DNA from: CALLVY01 sp937899855
GTDB taxonomy: Bacteria > Bacteroidota > Bacteroidia > Chitinophagales > Saprospiraceae
Reading direction: 5' to 3'
NCBI GenBank assembly: GCA_039820405.1
Contig: JBCBQC010000018.1
Location: 1 to 64,000, forward strand
DNA length: 64,000 bases
The notes beneath the pieces are model-generated. The model was not told where the DNA came from. It saw only the letters and a program-made list of their open reading frames with translations, and searched no databases. Shown here piece after piece: positions 7,240-15,614 of the stretch. The first letter of the stretch is position 1. Every line of letters begins with the position of its first letter. The translations under genes were made by a program, and so were the position numbers.

Positions 7240-9708
7240 ATGAAAACTTTTGTAATAATTCTTAATCTACTCCTGTTGGCGAACCTCTCAATGGCTCAGG
7301 TTCCCCAAAATATAAAATATCAGGCAGCGGCAAGAGATGTAGACAATACTCCCATTAAGAACCGAGAAATTGCTATTCGCCTCACGGTACTCAAGGGTAA
7401 TCCACAGGGGGAAGAAGTTTATCGAGAGTTGCACCAAGCCACAACGAGCGACCTGGGTATCTTTTCCTTTTACATCGGCAATGGTGTTGCGGATATTAGT
7501 GACTTTGAAATGATCGAATGGGGCGCAAATGATTTTTTTCTACAGATTGAAATGGATGCCGATGGGGATGGTGTATTCTCCCTGATGGGAATCAGTCAGT
7601 TCGTATCCGTACCCTACGCACTCTACGCGGAACAGGCGGGCTCTGCTGCCAATGATTTGGATACCGATCCTGGCAATGAGATTCAATCCATTGCCTTTGA
7701 CGACCTGACCAATGAGCTCATCATTTCTGGTGCCAATCGGGTACAGCTACCCGCCATCCCTCTAAATAATGACGACGACTCTACCAATGAGTTGCAACGG
7801 CTGAGCCTAGTGGGTACCCAAATAAGCATTTCCGATGGCAATACCATCGATCTTGTGAATCTGCTGAGTAGCGTCGACACCGACGACCAGACCCTGAGTT
7901 TGAACGGTACCACCCTCACCATCCTGGATGGCAACAGTGTGGATCTTAGCCTGGTACAAGATGGCGTCGATGATGCGGACAACAACCCTCAAAATGAAAT
8001 CCAGAACTTATCGCTTACGGGGACTACCCTCCGTCTTTCCAGTGCCAACGCGGTCGACATCAGTGGCGCCATTAATTCCTTGGCCAAAGATGATCAAAGA
8101 TTGTTCCTCGGTAGTAATGATCTCCTGTCGATTGAGAATGGCAATACGGTTGATTTAAGCGGGCTGAGGGATGGGGTGAACGATGCGGACAGCGACCCCA
8201 CCAACGAGCTACAAAATTTGAGTTTATCCGGTACGGAAATTTTCATTAGCAATGGGGTAGGAATCGACCTGGCTAGCGTGATTCAGAATAATACGGATGA
8301 TCAAACGCTTGCTTTGATTGGTACAAATTTACGAATAGAGAACGGCAACGCCGTGGACCTCTCCAGCCTCATCACTCCAAATGGGAGCGATGACCAGAAT
8401 TTATTTCTCAGCGGAACGCTCCTGTCCATTGAAAATGGTAACGAATTGGATTTGAGTATCCTACAGGATGGCGTCAACGATGCGGATAGCAATCCTGGTA
8501 ACGAACTGATTCAGGGAATGTTCCTCAATAATTCTATTCTGAACATCATCGAAGGTGGCCTGTCGAGGTCCGTTGACTTGAGTGGCCTGGGGAATTCGGT
8601 ATGGACACGAAGTCTGGACACCGCCATCTACCAGCAGGGAGCCGTACGGGTGATGGATAACTTTTTTGCGGATGATGATATTTACTTGGGTGACCCTGCG
8701 AATCCTTCCGTCAGAATTTACTCTCCACTGGACAATGTGATACAAACGCCCTGGGGAATCGACGTATTTGACGTCGGAAGAGTAAATTCGGCGATCTCGC
8801 TAAGGGCCGATTGGTCGGGGGCGGGGTTGTACCTGAACGATGCTTTTACCAACAGTAATTTGTTGGCGATGGACAATTACGATCCCTACGGAGGGGCGAT
8901 CCGACTTTCCAATAAGCAGGGTTCAAACCGGGTGGTGCAGAACGTAACCAATGTAGACAATGGTGCCCTCAGTACTTTTGGGGCAAACGGATCGGCCAAT
9001 GTGGTACTGACCTCCTATGACAATGCCCCTTCCACGGGGGTGGTCACGGTTTACAATTCCAGTGGCTTACCCCTGGGAAAGACCAGCGAGATGGGGGTGC
9101 TGTCCGATGAGGGCGGCTACTTCCTCGCTAATGGTCCAAACTTGCAGTACAACAATCTCATGACTAGCCTCGAAGGCTTCCCCAATCACGGCTACATTGG
9201 AGTGTACGGAGCCAGTGGAAATCAAATGACCAATGAGGCGGATGCTTACATGTATGTCGATGAAAATGGTCGAGGCCGGATCGAGGCGGATTTAAAAAAC
9301 TTCGTTACGGATCATCCCAAAGATCCCAGCAAGGAAATCGTCTACACCAGCCTGGAGGGGCCGGAGGCGGGTGCCTACGAACGGGGGACGGCGAGTATTA
9401 TAAATGGGGAGGTCTTCGTCAACTTCTCCGAACACTTTCAATTGATCATTAACGAATCTTCTTTGACGGTAAACCTGACGCCCCTATCGGCCGATACCTA
9501 CGGCTTGGCGGTTGTCGAAAAAACGGCCGAAGGTTTTCGGGTGAAGGAGTTGAAAAATGGCACTGGAAGTTTTGCTTTCGACTGGGAGGCGAAAGCCGTT
9601 CGTCGGGGCTATGAAGATTTGGAGGTGATTAGGACTAAAGGGAAATACGTACCATCTAGAGCTCCCGCTACTGGTCAGCTGAGTGGGGGCGTGGGGGAGA
9701 AGGAGTGA
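7240..9708 (+). CDS. Secreted repeat protein resembling a phage tail fibre
   Basis: An 822-residue protein with a signal peptide (MKTFVIILNLLLLANLSMAQ) and a typical Bacteroidota opening, PQNIKYQAAARDVDN. Residues ~140-430 hold repeats of the form D-D-Q-x-L-x-L-x-G-T-x-L-x-I-x-N-G-N-x-V-D-L-S, alternating with D-G-V-x-D-A-D-x-x-P-x-N-E-L/I. These should form short beta-solenoid or trimeric fibre turns. Residues ~475-690 look like a fibre shaft. The C-terminal ~140 residues (from NFVTDHPKDPSKEIVYTSLE) match a domain common at the end of Bacteroidota fibre-like proteins. There is no T9SS tail. It is the last gene of the operon. Confidence 0.85.
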   Translation: MKTFVIILNLLLLANLSMAQVPQNIKYQAAARDVDNTPIKNREIAIRLTVLKGNPQGEEVYRELHQATTSDLGIFSFYIGNGVADISDFEMIEWGANDFFLQIEMDADGDGVFSLMGISQFVSVPYALYAEQAGSAANDLDTDPGNEIQSIAFDDLTNELIISGANRVQLPAIPLNNDDDSTNELQRLSLVGTQISISDGNTIDLVNLLSSVDTDDQTLSLNGTTLTILDGNSVDLSLVQDGVDDADNNPQNEIQNLSLTGTTLRLSSANAVDISGAINSLAKDDQRLFLGSNDLLSIENGNTVDLSGLRDGVNDADSDPTNELQNLSLSGTEIFISNGVGIDLASVIQNNTDDQTLALIGTNLRIENGNAVDLSSLITPNGSDDQNLFLSGTLLSIENGNELDLSILQDGVNDADSNPGNELIQGMFLNNSILNIIEGGLSRSVDLSGLGNSVWTRSLDTAIYQQGAVRVMDNFFADDDIYLGDPANPSVRIYSPLDNVIQTPWGIDVFDVGRVNSAISLRADWSGAGLYLNDAFTNSNLLAMDNYDPYGGAIRLSNKQGSNRVVQNVTNVDNGALSTFGANGSANVVLTSYDNAPSTGVVTVYNSSGLPLGKTSEMGVLSDEGGYFLANGPNLQYNNLMTSLEGFPNHGYIGVYGASGNQMTNEADAYMYVDENGRGRIEADLKNFVTDHPKDPSKEIVYTSLEGPEAGAYERGTASIINGEVFVNFSEHFQLIINESSLTVNLTPLSADTYGLAVVEKTAEGFRVKELKNGTGSFAFDWEAKAVRRGYEDLEVIRTKGKYVPSRAPATGQLSGGVGEKE

Positions 9709-9769
9709 GGGGTTGGTGGTTGATGGGCGGCTGTTGTTAAAAAAGGTAGCTATGTGGTACCCAAAGAAA

Positions 9770-9801
9770 AAGGAGCTATGCTAAATTCAGCATAACTCCT
9801 T
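9770..9801 (-). terminator. Intrinsic terminator downstream of tRNA-Met
   Basis: A 13-bp hairpin (AAGGAGTTATGCT, 6-base loop, AGCATAGCTCCTT on the minus strand, one G-T pair) is followed on the minus strand by TTTTCTTTGG. It lies just past the 3' end of the tRNA. It may also stop the plus-strand operon ending at 9708, although the T-tract favours minus-strand use. Confidence 0.75.
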
Positions 9802-9812
9802 GATTATCAGAG

Positions 9813-9886
9813 TAGCGAGAGAGAGACTTGAACTCTCGACCTCAGGATTATGAATCCTGCGCTCTAACCAGCTGAGCTACCTCGCC
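9813..9886 (-). tRNA. tRNA-Met (CAU anticodon), elongator type
   Basis: The minus strand folds as a full cloverleaf. The acceptor is GGCGAGG/UCUCGCU with G-U pairs at both ends. The D arm is GCUC/GAGC, the anticodon stem CAGGA/UCCUG with loop UUCAUAA, and the T arm GAGAG-UUCAAGU-CUCUC, with A as discriminator. The anticodon is CAU. The anticodon stem lacks the three G-C pairs of an initiator, so elongator Met is preferred; a lysidine-modified Ile tRNA is less likely. CCA is not encoded. A hairpin terminator follows. Confidence 0.92.
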
Positions 9887-9997
9887 ATCGTCGTTTGCAC
9901 AACGCCCCCGAAAGGGACGGCAAATATACGCTTTTCCCCCCATTTTGAAAACCCCCCTTCCGCAAAAAAACAAAGATTTTCTCCCTCCTTGCCCCCG

Positions 9998-11503
9998 TCA
10001 ACGCCCCCGCAGCCGGTTCAAACCCGCCTTCGCCTGCTGGTGCAAGCCACTGCGGTACTCCGCCGGCCGCAAGTCCAAACAAATCCGGTAATACTCCCGC
10101 GCCCGCGCGTACTCCGCCCGCCCCTCGTACAACCGACCCACCTGCAGGGCCGCATTGCAGGCAAAATACTGCGGCGCCTCCCGCCCCGCCTCGATCGTCC
10201 GGCCGTAGTGATCCAGCGCGGCCTCCAACCGCCCCTGCCGGTGGCGGATGCGGCCCAGACGATAGCTGTGCTCCAGCCGGAAACGTTCCTCCGCCGTCGC
10301 TTCCAGGGGCGTTTCCTCCAGCAGCACCGCCGCCCGTTCGTAATAGCCGCCGTCAAACAAGAGCCGGGCCCGCAGCAGGGTGGGGTGGGGCAGCAAGCCC
10401 TGCTCCGCTTCGCGCTGGGCGGTCTTATCGCCTTCCACCAGGGCAAAGCCCTCGGTTTGGCAGCGCTCCATATCGCGGCGGTAAGCCGCCTCGTCGCCCC
10501 GGAGCAGGTGGTGCCAGGCCCGTTTTTGGTAAGCCTCCTTGATGTAATTGCGGCCGTGGAAGGCGGCGAGGTAAGCCTCCAGATAGCGGTCGGCATCCTC
10601 GTCGAGGCGGTAGAGCTTGGCCAGGCCCAGCAGGTAATCCAGATAGGGGAAGGGGTGGTATTCCGGGCCTTGGGGGCGCTTTTCGAGTAGGGTGATGGCC
10701 TCGTCGTTGCGGCCCGTACGCATGGCGATATTGGCCAGTACGAAGGTGGCCAAGGGGTTGCGCTCGTGGTCGAGCTGCTGCCCGTGGATGGTCGACCAGG
10801 CGGCTTCGCTCTGGTTGTTGAGGTGGAGGAGCAAAAAAGCGTACATCACCACGGTCTCTTCCGCAAAGACAAAATCTTCCCGCTGGGCAAAATCCAGTAC
10901 GGCTTCGATTTCTTGCCGCCCCTGTTCGATCGTTCCGTCCATTCCGCTGAGTAGCTTGACGCCCCACTTGTAGTTGTCCGGTACCGTACCAATCATGGCG
11001 TGGAGGATGCCCAGGCTCTTTTGATTGGCGACAAAGGAGGGGTAGTCGGCGGTGTTTTTTTGTAGGAGGCGGTAGGCGGATTTGACTTCGTTGAAGGCGG
11101 TAAAATATTCCTCAAACTTGAGGCGTACCAGGGCCCATTGCAGCTTGATCTCGGCCTGACAGTAGCGGTAGTAGGGAGAAAAGGAATCGCCCCGACGGAT
11201 GGCTTGGAGGCGCTGGGCCTTGTTTTGCTCCAGGCGGCGAAAAGCGTTTTGGTCCTCGTCGATAAAGAGGGTAAAAAAGTCGAGATAATTGTCTACCAGG
11301 TGGTAGATGAGGTTCTGGGGTTCGCGGCGTTCGAGTTCGCGCAGGCTCTGGCGGGCGGCTGCAAAGCGGAGGGAGGTGACTTCCTCGTAAGCTTGGCGGG
11401 CCAGGGGGCTAAATTCAAAGTGGCCCTGGGCCACTAGCGGGCTGGAGCGTGGCAGCAGGAGTACGCCGAGGAGCAGGGGAAAGAGCCAGGAGGAGCGCTT
11501 CAC
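9998..11503 (-). CDS. Exported tetratricopeptide-repeat protein
   Basis: The frame is open from 11551, but the upstream part lies in the hairpin at 11531-11565. A GTG at 11503 gives a clean signal peptide (MKRSSWLFPLLLGVLLLP...PLVAQ), so 11503 is chosen (501 residues). The mature protein is all helical with degenerate TPR units through its length. They are clearest near the end, where YSYRLGRIRHRQGRLEAAL-like and LQVGRLYEGRAEYARAREYY-like repeats have the A-x-x-x-Y/L-x-x-A-L pattern. It is likely periplasmic and may be a scaffold for other proteins. It is the last protein gene of the minus-strand run from panC and is 111 bases from the tRNA. Confidence 0.85.
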   Translation of the reverse strand: MKRSSWLFPLLLGVLLLPRSSPLVAQGHFEFSPLARQAYEEVTSLRFAAARQSLRELERREPQNLIYHLVDNYLDFFTLFIDEDQNAFRRLEQNKAQRLQAIRRGDSFSPYYRYCQAEIKLQWALVRLKFEEYFTAFNEVKSAYRLLQKNTADYPSFVANQKSLGILHAMIGTVPDNYKWGVKLLSGMDGTIEQGRQEIEAVLDFAQREDFVFAEETVVMYAFLLLHLNNQSEAAWSTIHGQQLDHERNPLATFVLANIAMRTGRNDEAITLLEKRPQGPEYHPFPYLDYLLGLAKLYRLDEDADRYLEAYLAAFHGRNYIKEAYQKRAWHHLLRGDEAAYRRDMERCQTEGFALVEGDKTAQREAEQGLLPHPTLLRARLLFDGGYYERAAVLLEETPLEATAEERFRLEHSYRLGRIRHRQGRLEAALDHYGRTIEAGREAPQYFACNAALQVGRLYEGRAEYARAREYYRICLDLRPAEYRSGLHQQAKAGLNRLRGR

Positions 11504-11530
11504 GGATTGGGTTTTTCCATTCGCAAACGC

Positions 11531-11565
11531 CAACCGCCCCGGGAGTAGCACTCCGGGGCGGTTGG
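11531..11565 (-). terminator. GC-rich hairpin after the zinc-ribbon gene
   Basis: CAACCGCCCCGGGAG and CTCCGGGGCGGTTG pair with one bulged base around a 5-base loop. It sits 28 bases after the stop of the zinc-ribbon gene and 28 bases before the preferred start of the TPR gene. No T-tract follows on the minus strand, so it may attenuate transcription or mark a processed end. Confidence 0.55.
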
Positions 11566-11592
11566 ATGAGGATGATGTGGTACGGGGGGCGA

Positions 11593-12351
11593 TTAGGCCT
11601 TGGACGTTTCGGCGGGGCTGTTCATCGCCACTTCGTCTACCAGTACTCGGCCACAGTGTTCACAGGCGATGATCTTCTTACACAGCCCGATCTCGACCTG
11701 AACCTGGGGAGGGATTTTGTTAAAACAGCCCCCACAAGAATCCCGGCTAATCGAAACGACGGCCAGTCCGTTGCGGTAGCTGCTGCGAATTTTTTCGTAA
11801 GAACGCAACAGGCGGTTTTCGATCTTCTTTTCCGCCTTTTCCCGCTTTTTGATCAACTTTTCTTCGTCCTTATTCGTCTTTTCGATAATTTGCTCCAGTT
11901 CCACCTTCTTGGCCTCCAGGTCTTCCCGCTTCGATTCCATCCGCTCTTCGGCCGCCTTGAGGGTCTCCTGCTTGGCCATCACCTGCGACTGCATCTCGCG
12001 AATTTTCTTTTCCGACAGCTGGATTTCCAACTTCTGCAACTCCAATTCCTTCGACAACGCATCGTACTCGCGGTTGTTTTTGACGTTGTCCATCTGCTTT
12101 TCGTAACGTTCGATCAGCGCTTCCGCCTCCGCAATATTGGCGCGGTGCCGGTTCACATTGTCTTCCATGTCGGCAACATTCTGCGCCAAACGGTCAATTC
12201 TGGTCTGTAAACCCGCGATTTCATCCTCCAAATCTCGCACTTCCATCGGAAGCTCTCCCTTCAGGATGGCGATCCCATCGATCTCAGTATCAATCATTTG
12301 CAGGTCGTAGAGTTGCTTGAGCTTCTCGGCAATGGTGGTTTCTTTGGCCAT
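11593..12351 (-). CDS. Coiled-coil C4 zinc-ribbon protein (DUF164-type)
   Basis: A 252-residue protein. Residues ~1-190 are a long antiparallel-type coiled coil rich in K, E, Q and L. A C-terminal zinc ribbon has C206-x2-C209 and C230-x2-C233 (CGGC ... CEHC). This is the zf-RING_7/DUF164 family, usually 230-260 residues, and the length fits. The family is often found beside Nif3-like genes, as here, where it follows Nif3 with an 18-base gap. The biochemical role of the family is not settled; nucleic-acid binding is a common suggestion. Confidence 0.93.
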   Translation of the reverse strand: MAKETTIAEKLKQLYDLQMIDTEIDGIAILKGELPMEVRDLEDEIAGLQTRIDRLAQNVADMEDNVNRHRANIAEAEALIERYEKQMDNVKNNREYDALSKELELQKLEIQLSEKKIREMQSQVMAKQETLKAAEERMESKREDLEAKKVELEQIIEKTNKDEEKLIKKREKAEKKIENRLLRSYEKIRSSYRNGLAVVSISRDSCGGCFNKIPPQVQVEIGLCKKIIACEHCGRVLVDEVAMNSPAETSKA

Positions 12352-12369
12352 AAGTTAAATTGAATTTTC

Positions 12370-13425
12370 TTAGGTGTATTTGACCGGATTGGTATTTACC
12401 TCAGTCGAATAAACCGCAAAGGTACGAAATTTTGTACTAATTATAGAGGAAAGTAATTCGACGGTATATTGTTCACTCTCGTAGTGACCAATGTCGGCAA
12501 TGAGGATTTCTCCGTCGGCATCAAAAAATTCGTGGTACTTGTAATCGGCCGTGATAAAGATGTCGGCTCCAGCCGCTTTGGCCCGCCCCAATAAGAAGCC
12601 GCCCGCTCCCCCACACAAGGCCACCGTACCGATCTTACGACTCCGCAGCCGCGTGTGCCGAATCACCCCGACTTTCATCGCCTTTTTGACAAATTGTAGG
12701 AAGGGCTTTTCGTAAGCCGGCTCCGCCAACTCCCCGATCAAACCCGATCCCACTTCCGGGTGGCGGTTGTCAATGCCGTGTACTTCGTATGGCACCGGCG
12801 ACTCGGGATGGTACTGGCGCAGGGTCCGTAAAATCCGTCCCTCCTGTGGGGCGGCGTAGTGAAATTCCAGTCGCACCTCCGCCCGACCCTGGCCCCGCTG
12901 ATAGGCAACGCCCAAACCCGCGTGGCTCCGATCGCCCCGCTGCCCCGGCAACTGGCCCGCCCCCACCTTGACCAATTCCCGCCGCAACGTATCCGAATGA
13001 TCGGCCGCCACGTAGGTCACCAGCTTCTTCATCACGCCCTTGGGCGCCAGAATCCGGGTGTTGATCAAACCCAATTGCTCGGCAATGCGCCCGTTGACGC
13101 CCCGGTGGTAAACATTGTCCAGGTTGGTGTGGATGGCGTAAATGGCAATGCCCTGCCGAATGGCCTGCATCACGACCCGCTCGACGTAATTCTTTCCCGT
13201 CAAGCGCTTCAAACCCCGAAAAACGATGGGGTGATGCGCCACCACCAAGTTGCAACCCCGGCGCTGGGCCTCGTCGAGTACGGCCTCCGTCGAATCCAAA
13301 CAGGTCAACACCCCCGTAACTTCCTGCTGCGGATCGCCGACCAGCAGGCCGGCGTTGTCGTACGACTCCTGATAACTGGGGGGAGCAATCGTTTCGAGGT
13401 GCTGAATAACTTGTTGGACTTGCAT
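12370..13425 (-). CDS. Nif3-like dinuclear metal-centre protein
   Basis: The frame is open from 13647, but family homology begins at the ATG at 13425 (MQVQQVIQHLETIAPPSYQE), giving 351 residues. This is the usual length for Bacteroidota members, which carry an inserted PII-like domain. Metal-binding positions are visible in VVAHHPIVFRG (two His) and AIHTNLDNV (His, Asp), plus a C-terminal TADYKYHEFFDA and IADIGHYESEQ (His, Glu). The family (YbgI/DUF34) forms hexameric toroids with two metals per subunit, and its proposed substrates vary. It is probably co-transcribed with the downstream zinc-ribbon gene. Confidence 0.94.
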   Translation of the reverse strand: MQVQQVIQHLETIAPPSYQESYDNAGLLVGDPQQEVTGVLTCLDSTEAVLDEAQRRGCNLVVAHHPIVFRGLKRLTGKNYVERVVMQAIRQGIAIYAIHTNLDNVYHRGVNGRIAEQLGLINTRILAPKGVMKKLVTYVAADHSDTLRRELVKVGAGQLPGQRGDRSHAGLGVAYQRGQGRAEVRLEFHYAAPQEGRILRTLRQYHPESPVPYEVHGIDNRHPEVGSGLIGELAEPAYEKPFLQFVKKAMKVGVIRHTRLRSRKIGTVALCGGAGGFLLGRAKAAGADIFITADYKYHEFFDADGEILIADIGHYESEQYTVELLSSIISTKFRTFAVYSTEVNTNPVKYT

Positions 13426-13534
13426 GTGCTTGAGTTCCTGATGCTGGGTGACGGAAAACGACGGCGGGGCCTTCGTTATTGGTTCTAAACGAAAAGATAG
13501 GGGATAAGATGCAAAAAACAAGGCGAATTCGCCC

Positions 13535-14032
13535 TCAGCGCCCGGCGTTTTTGATCTTGCTTTCCAATTGGGTGGTGGAATAGCCCGGAATAAAGGCCAG
13601 GCTTTTGACCGTTCCCCCTTCCGCCAAGACAATCTCGTGCCCCACAATTTGCTCCACCGCCCAGTCGCCTCCCTTCACCAAAACGTCGGGGCGCAGGTGC
13701 GCAATCAACTCCCGCGGGGTGTCCTGGTCAAAGACCACTACCGCATCTACACAGGCCAGCCCCGCCAGCAAGTGGAGGCGACTTTGCTCGTCCTTGATCG
13801 GGCGGTGGGTGCCTTTGAGGCGACCGACCGAGGCGGAGCTGTTGAGCCCGACCAGCAGGCGGTCGCCCTGGGCGCGGGCCTCGGCCAGGTAGTACAGGTG
13901 CCCATAGTGGAGCAGGTCAAAACAACCATTGGTAAACACGAGTCGTTCGCCCGCCCGGCGCCACACCGCGCGTTGGGCCACTGCTTGCGGCCAGTCCATT
14001 ATCTTTGCTTCAATTTGTAGCCAGGGCTTCAT
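13535..14032 (-). CDS. rfaE2: D-glycero-beta-D-manno-heptose 1-phosphate adenylyltransferase, stand-alone
   Basis: A 165-residue nucleotidyltransferase with the H-x-G-H motif in TNGCFDLLHYGHLYYL and a C-terminal PGYSTTQLESKI, which are hallmarks of the RfaE/HldE adenylyltransferase domain. It converts heptose-1-phosphate to ADP-heptose for LPS inner core. The kinase domain is absent, as is common in Bacteroidota, where RfaE1 is encoded separately; no kinase gene is in this window. The ATG at 14032 is chosen because family members usually have an I-x-x-K-I segment before the nucleotide-binding motif, seen here. That start overlaps the end of the upstream membrane-protein gene by 23 bases, suggesting translational coupling. 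Confidence 0.92.
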   Translation of the reverse strand: MKPWLQIEAKIMDWPQAVAQRAVWRRAGERLVFTNGCFDLLHYGHLYYLAEARAQGDRLLVGLNSSASVGRLKGTHRPIKDEQSRLHLLAGLACVDAVVVFDQDTPRELIAHLRPDVLVKGGDWAVEQIVGHEIVLAEGGTVKSLAFIPGYSTTQLESKIKNAGR

Positions 14033-15110
14033 TGGAATCGTTTTGGGGAGTAACCGGTGGGACGTAGCGACGGTTCAGCCAGCCGATGAGTAAAAAGCAG
14101 AGCACTCCGATCAGGAAATTGTAGACGATCTGGATGGTGACGTAGGCGATATTGGCAAAGGAAAAAGCGTCGTCGGAGTCGATGCCGTAGAGGGCCAGGG
14201 CCTGGATGGCCAGCCAGTGGTAGGAACCCATCCCCCCTGGGGAGGGGATGACGATGCCAAAGGCACCGAAGATAAAGACCATCAGCCCCGCGCCTGGCGA
14301 TAGGTGGGCGGTGGGGGCGAAGGCGAAAAAACAAAGGTAGTTCATCAGGTAGTACATCAGCCAGACGTTGGCGCTGTGTAGCAAAAACAAACCGGGTTTT
14401 TCCAATTGGCGGATGGTTCGCAGGCCTTCGGCAAAGCCCCGTAGTAAATCCGTGATCTTGCGGTAGAAAGCGCTCTGTTGTACCCGTTGGCGAAAGGCGT
14501 AGAGCAGACCCAACCCTAGCAGGCCCACCGCGAAGAGCCCGAGAAAGAGGGGGCTTTGGAAAAAGCGGTACCAGCTAAAGTCTTCGGGGAGGTTTTCCTC
14601 CAAAAAGCCCCGGAGGACGTCAAATTCGAGGACGAAGGCCAGCCCCACAAACAGGAGGAGGAAGAGCACGTCCATCAAGCGGTCGAGGACGATGGTTCCC
14701 ATCACCTTTTCCACCGGAATCTTTTCATAGCGCGACAGGGTGGCGCCCCGCACCACTTCCCCGATCCGGGGCAAAAACATATTGGCCAGGTAGCCGATGA
14801 TGACCGTGGCGTAGGTATTCACCAAGCGGGGGCGGTGGCTCAGGGGTTGGAGCAGCATCCCCCAGCGGATGGCGCGGCTGAGGTTGCTCAGGGAAAAGGT
14901 CACCATCACCATCAGAATCCACCAGTAGTTGAGGCCCCGAAAGTCGGCAATCAACTTGTCCATTAGGCTACAGTCCGCTTCGGCGGTGCCATCCGCGGCA
15001 CATTTGGCGAGGTAGTTGGCTTCCTGCTGCTGGTAAACCAGGTACAGGATGGTGACGCCCACCCCCGCAAAGGCCAGAAACTTGATGAGGTTCGTAAGTG
15101 CGGTCTTCAA
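14010..15110 (-). CDS. Lysylphosphatidylglycerol synthase TM-domain / flippase-like membrane protein (UPF0104)
   Basis: A 366-residue polytopic protein with about eight hydrophobic segments. Family signatures are SNLSRAIRWGMLL, ANMFLPRIGEVVRG and, near the C-terminus, IPSPGGMGSYHW. This is the TIGR00374/PF03706 family: the membrane flippase part of MprF without the aminoacyl-transferase domain. In other bacteria such proteins act in lipid or glycolipid translocation, and the substrate here is not known. It overlaps rfaE2, which may tie it to lipid A or LPS envelope work, but that is only contextual. Confidence 0.9.
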   Translation of the reverse strand: MKTALTNLIKFLAFAGVGVTILYLVYQQQEANYLAKCAADGTAEADCSLMDKLIADFRGLNYWWILMVMVTFSLSNLSRAIRWGMLLQPLSHRPRLVNTYATVIIGYLANMFLPRIGEVVRGATLSRYEKIPVEKVMGTIVLDRLMDVLFLLLFVGLAFVLEFDVLRGFLEENLPEDFSWYRFFQSPLFLGLFAVGLLGLGLLYAFRQRVQQSAFYRKITDLLRGFAEGLRTIRQLEKPGLFLLHSANVWLMYYLMNYLCFFAFAPTAHLSPGAGLMVFIFGAFGIVIPSPGGMGSYHWLAIQALALYGIDSDDAFSFANIAYVTIQIVYNFLIGVLCFLLIGWLNRRYVPPVTPQNDSNEALATN

Positions 15111-15143
15111 TTTCTCGATTTTGCGGGCAAAGATAGTAAATGC

Positions 15144-15234
15144 TTAGGAGCCATCTCAAAATGTTTTTGTCGGCGAAGTAGGGGCGTAAATGACCCTGCC
15201 GTAGCCCGAAGGATATTTTTGGGATGGCTCCTAA
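15144..15234. repeat. MITE-like inverted repeat at the 3' end of panD
   Basis: A 17-bp inverted repeat (TTAGGAGCCATCTCAAA ... TTTGGGATGGCTCCTAA, one mismatch) encloses 57 bases and overlaps the panD stop codon. The left end (GCCATCTCAAAATGTTTTTG) is nearly the same as the start of the element at 43125-43321, and the right end (ATATTTTTGGGATGGCT) resembles that element's right end. This suggests a small dispersed non-coding repeat, either mobile or REP-like. It may also serve as the panD terminator. Confidence 0.6.
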
Positions 15235-15578
15235 GAGAGCCGGTTGTGCGGGTCGGGAAAGACGATGGCGGGTTGGAATTGGCGGGCGGCGGCTTCTTCC
15301 ATCCAGGCGTAGGCGATGATGATGACGACGTCACCCACCGCGACACGCCGGGCGGCGGCGCCGTTCAAACAAATGATGCCCGAGCCTCGCTCACCGGTGA
15401 TGACGTAGGTCTCAAAACGCTCGCCGTTGTTGTTGTTGACGATCTGTACGCGTTCGCCATCGAAGAGCTGGGCGGCATCCATCAAGTCCTCGTCGATGGT
15501 GATGCTGCCGACGTAGTTGAGGTCGGCTTGGGTAACGGTAGCCCGGTGGATTTTGGATTTAAAGCGCTGTACCAGCAT
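15231..15578 (-). CDS. panD: Aspartate 1-decarboxylase proenzyme
   Basis: 115 residues, typical for PanD, which makes beta-alanine from aspartate for pantothenate and CoA synthesis. The self-cleavage site is G24-S25 in NYVGSITID, where Ser25 becomes the pyruvoyl cofactor. Other conserved features are K9, Y22 and the NGAAAR segment (normally involved in substrate binding and processing). It follows panC with a 36-base gap on the same strand, so the two pantothenate genes form an operon. Its stop codon lies inside an inverted repeat. Confidence 0.97.
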   Translation of the reverse strand: MLVQRFKSKIHRATVTQADLNYVGSITIDEDLMDAAQLFDGERVQIVNNNNGERFETYVITGERGSGIICLNGAAARRVAVGDVVIIIAYAWMEEAAARQFQPAIVFPDPHNRLS

Positions 15579-15614
15579 AGTTCGTGAGCGTTTTCGTAGT
15601 GTTCAGGATTTGAT

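Noticed and set aside
7660..8530. Repeats considered as a CRISPR array or tandem DNA repeat
   Set aside because: The repeats are imperfect at DNA level, conserved at protein level and lie inside an intact reading frame of a secreted fibre-like protein.
9989..10690. Plus-strand frame of 233 codons over the TPR gene
   Set aside because: Pro/Arg/Gln-rich shadow in GC-rich DNA; the minus strand has a signal peptide and TPR pattern.
12859..13488. Plus-strand frame of 209 codons over the Nif3-like gene
   Set aside because: Antisense of conserved metal-site motifs; no independent support.
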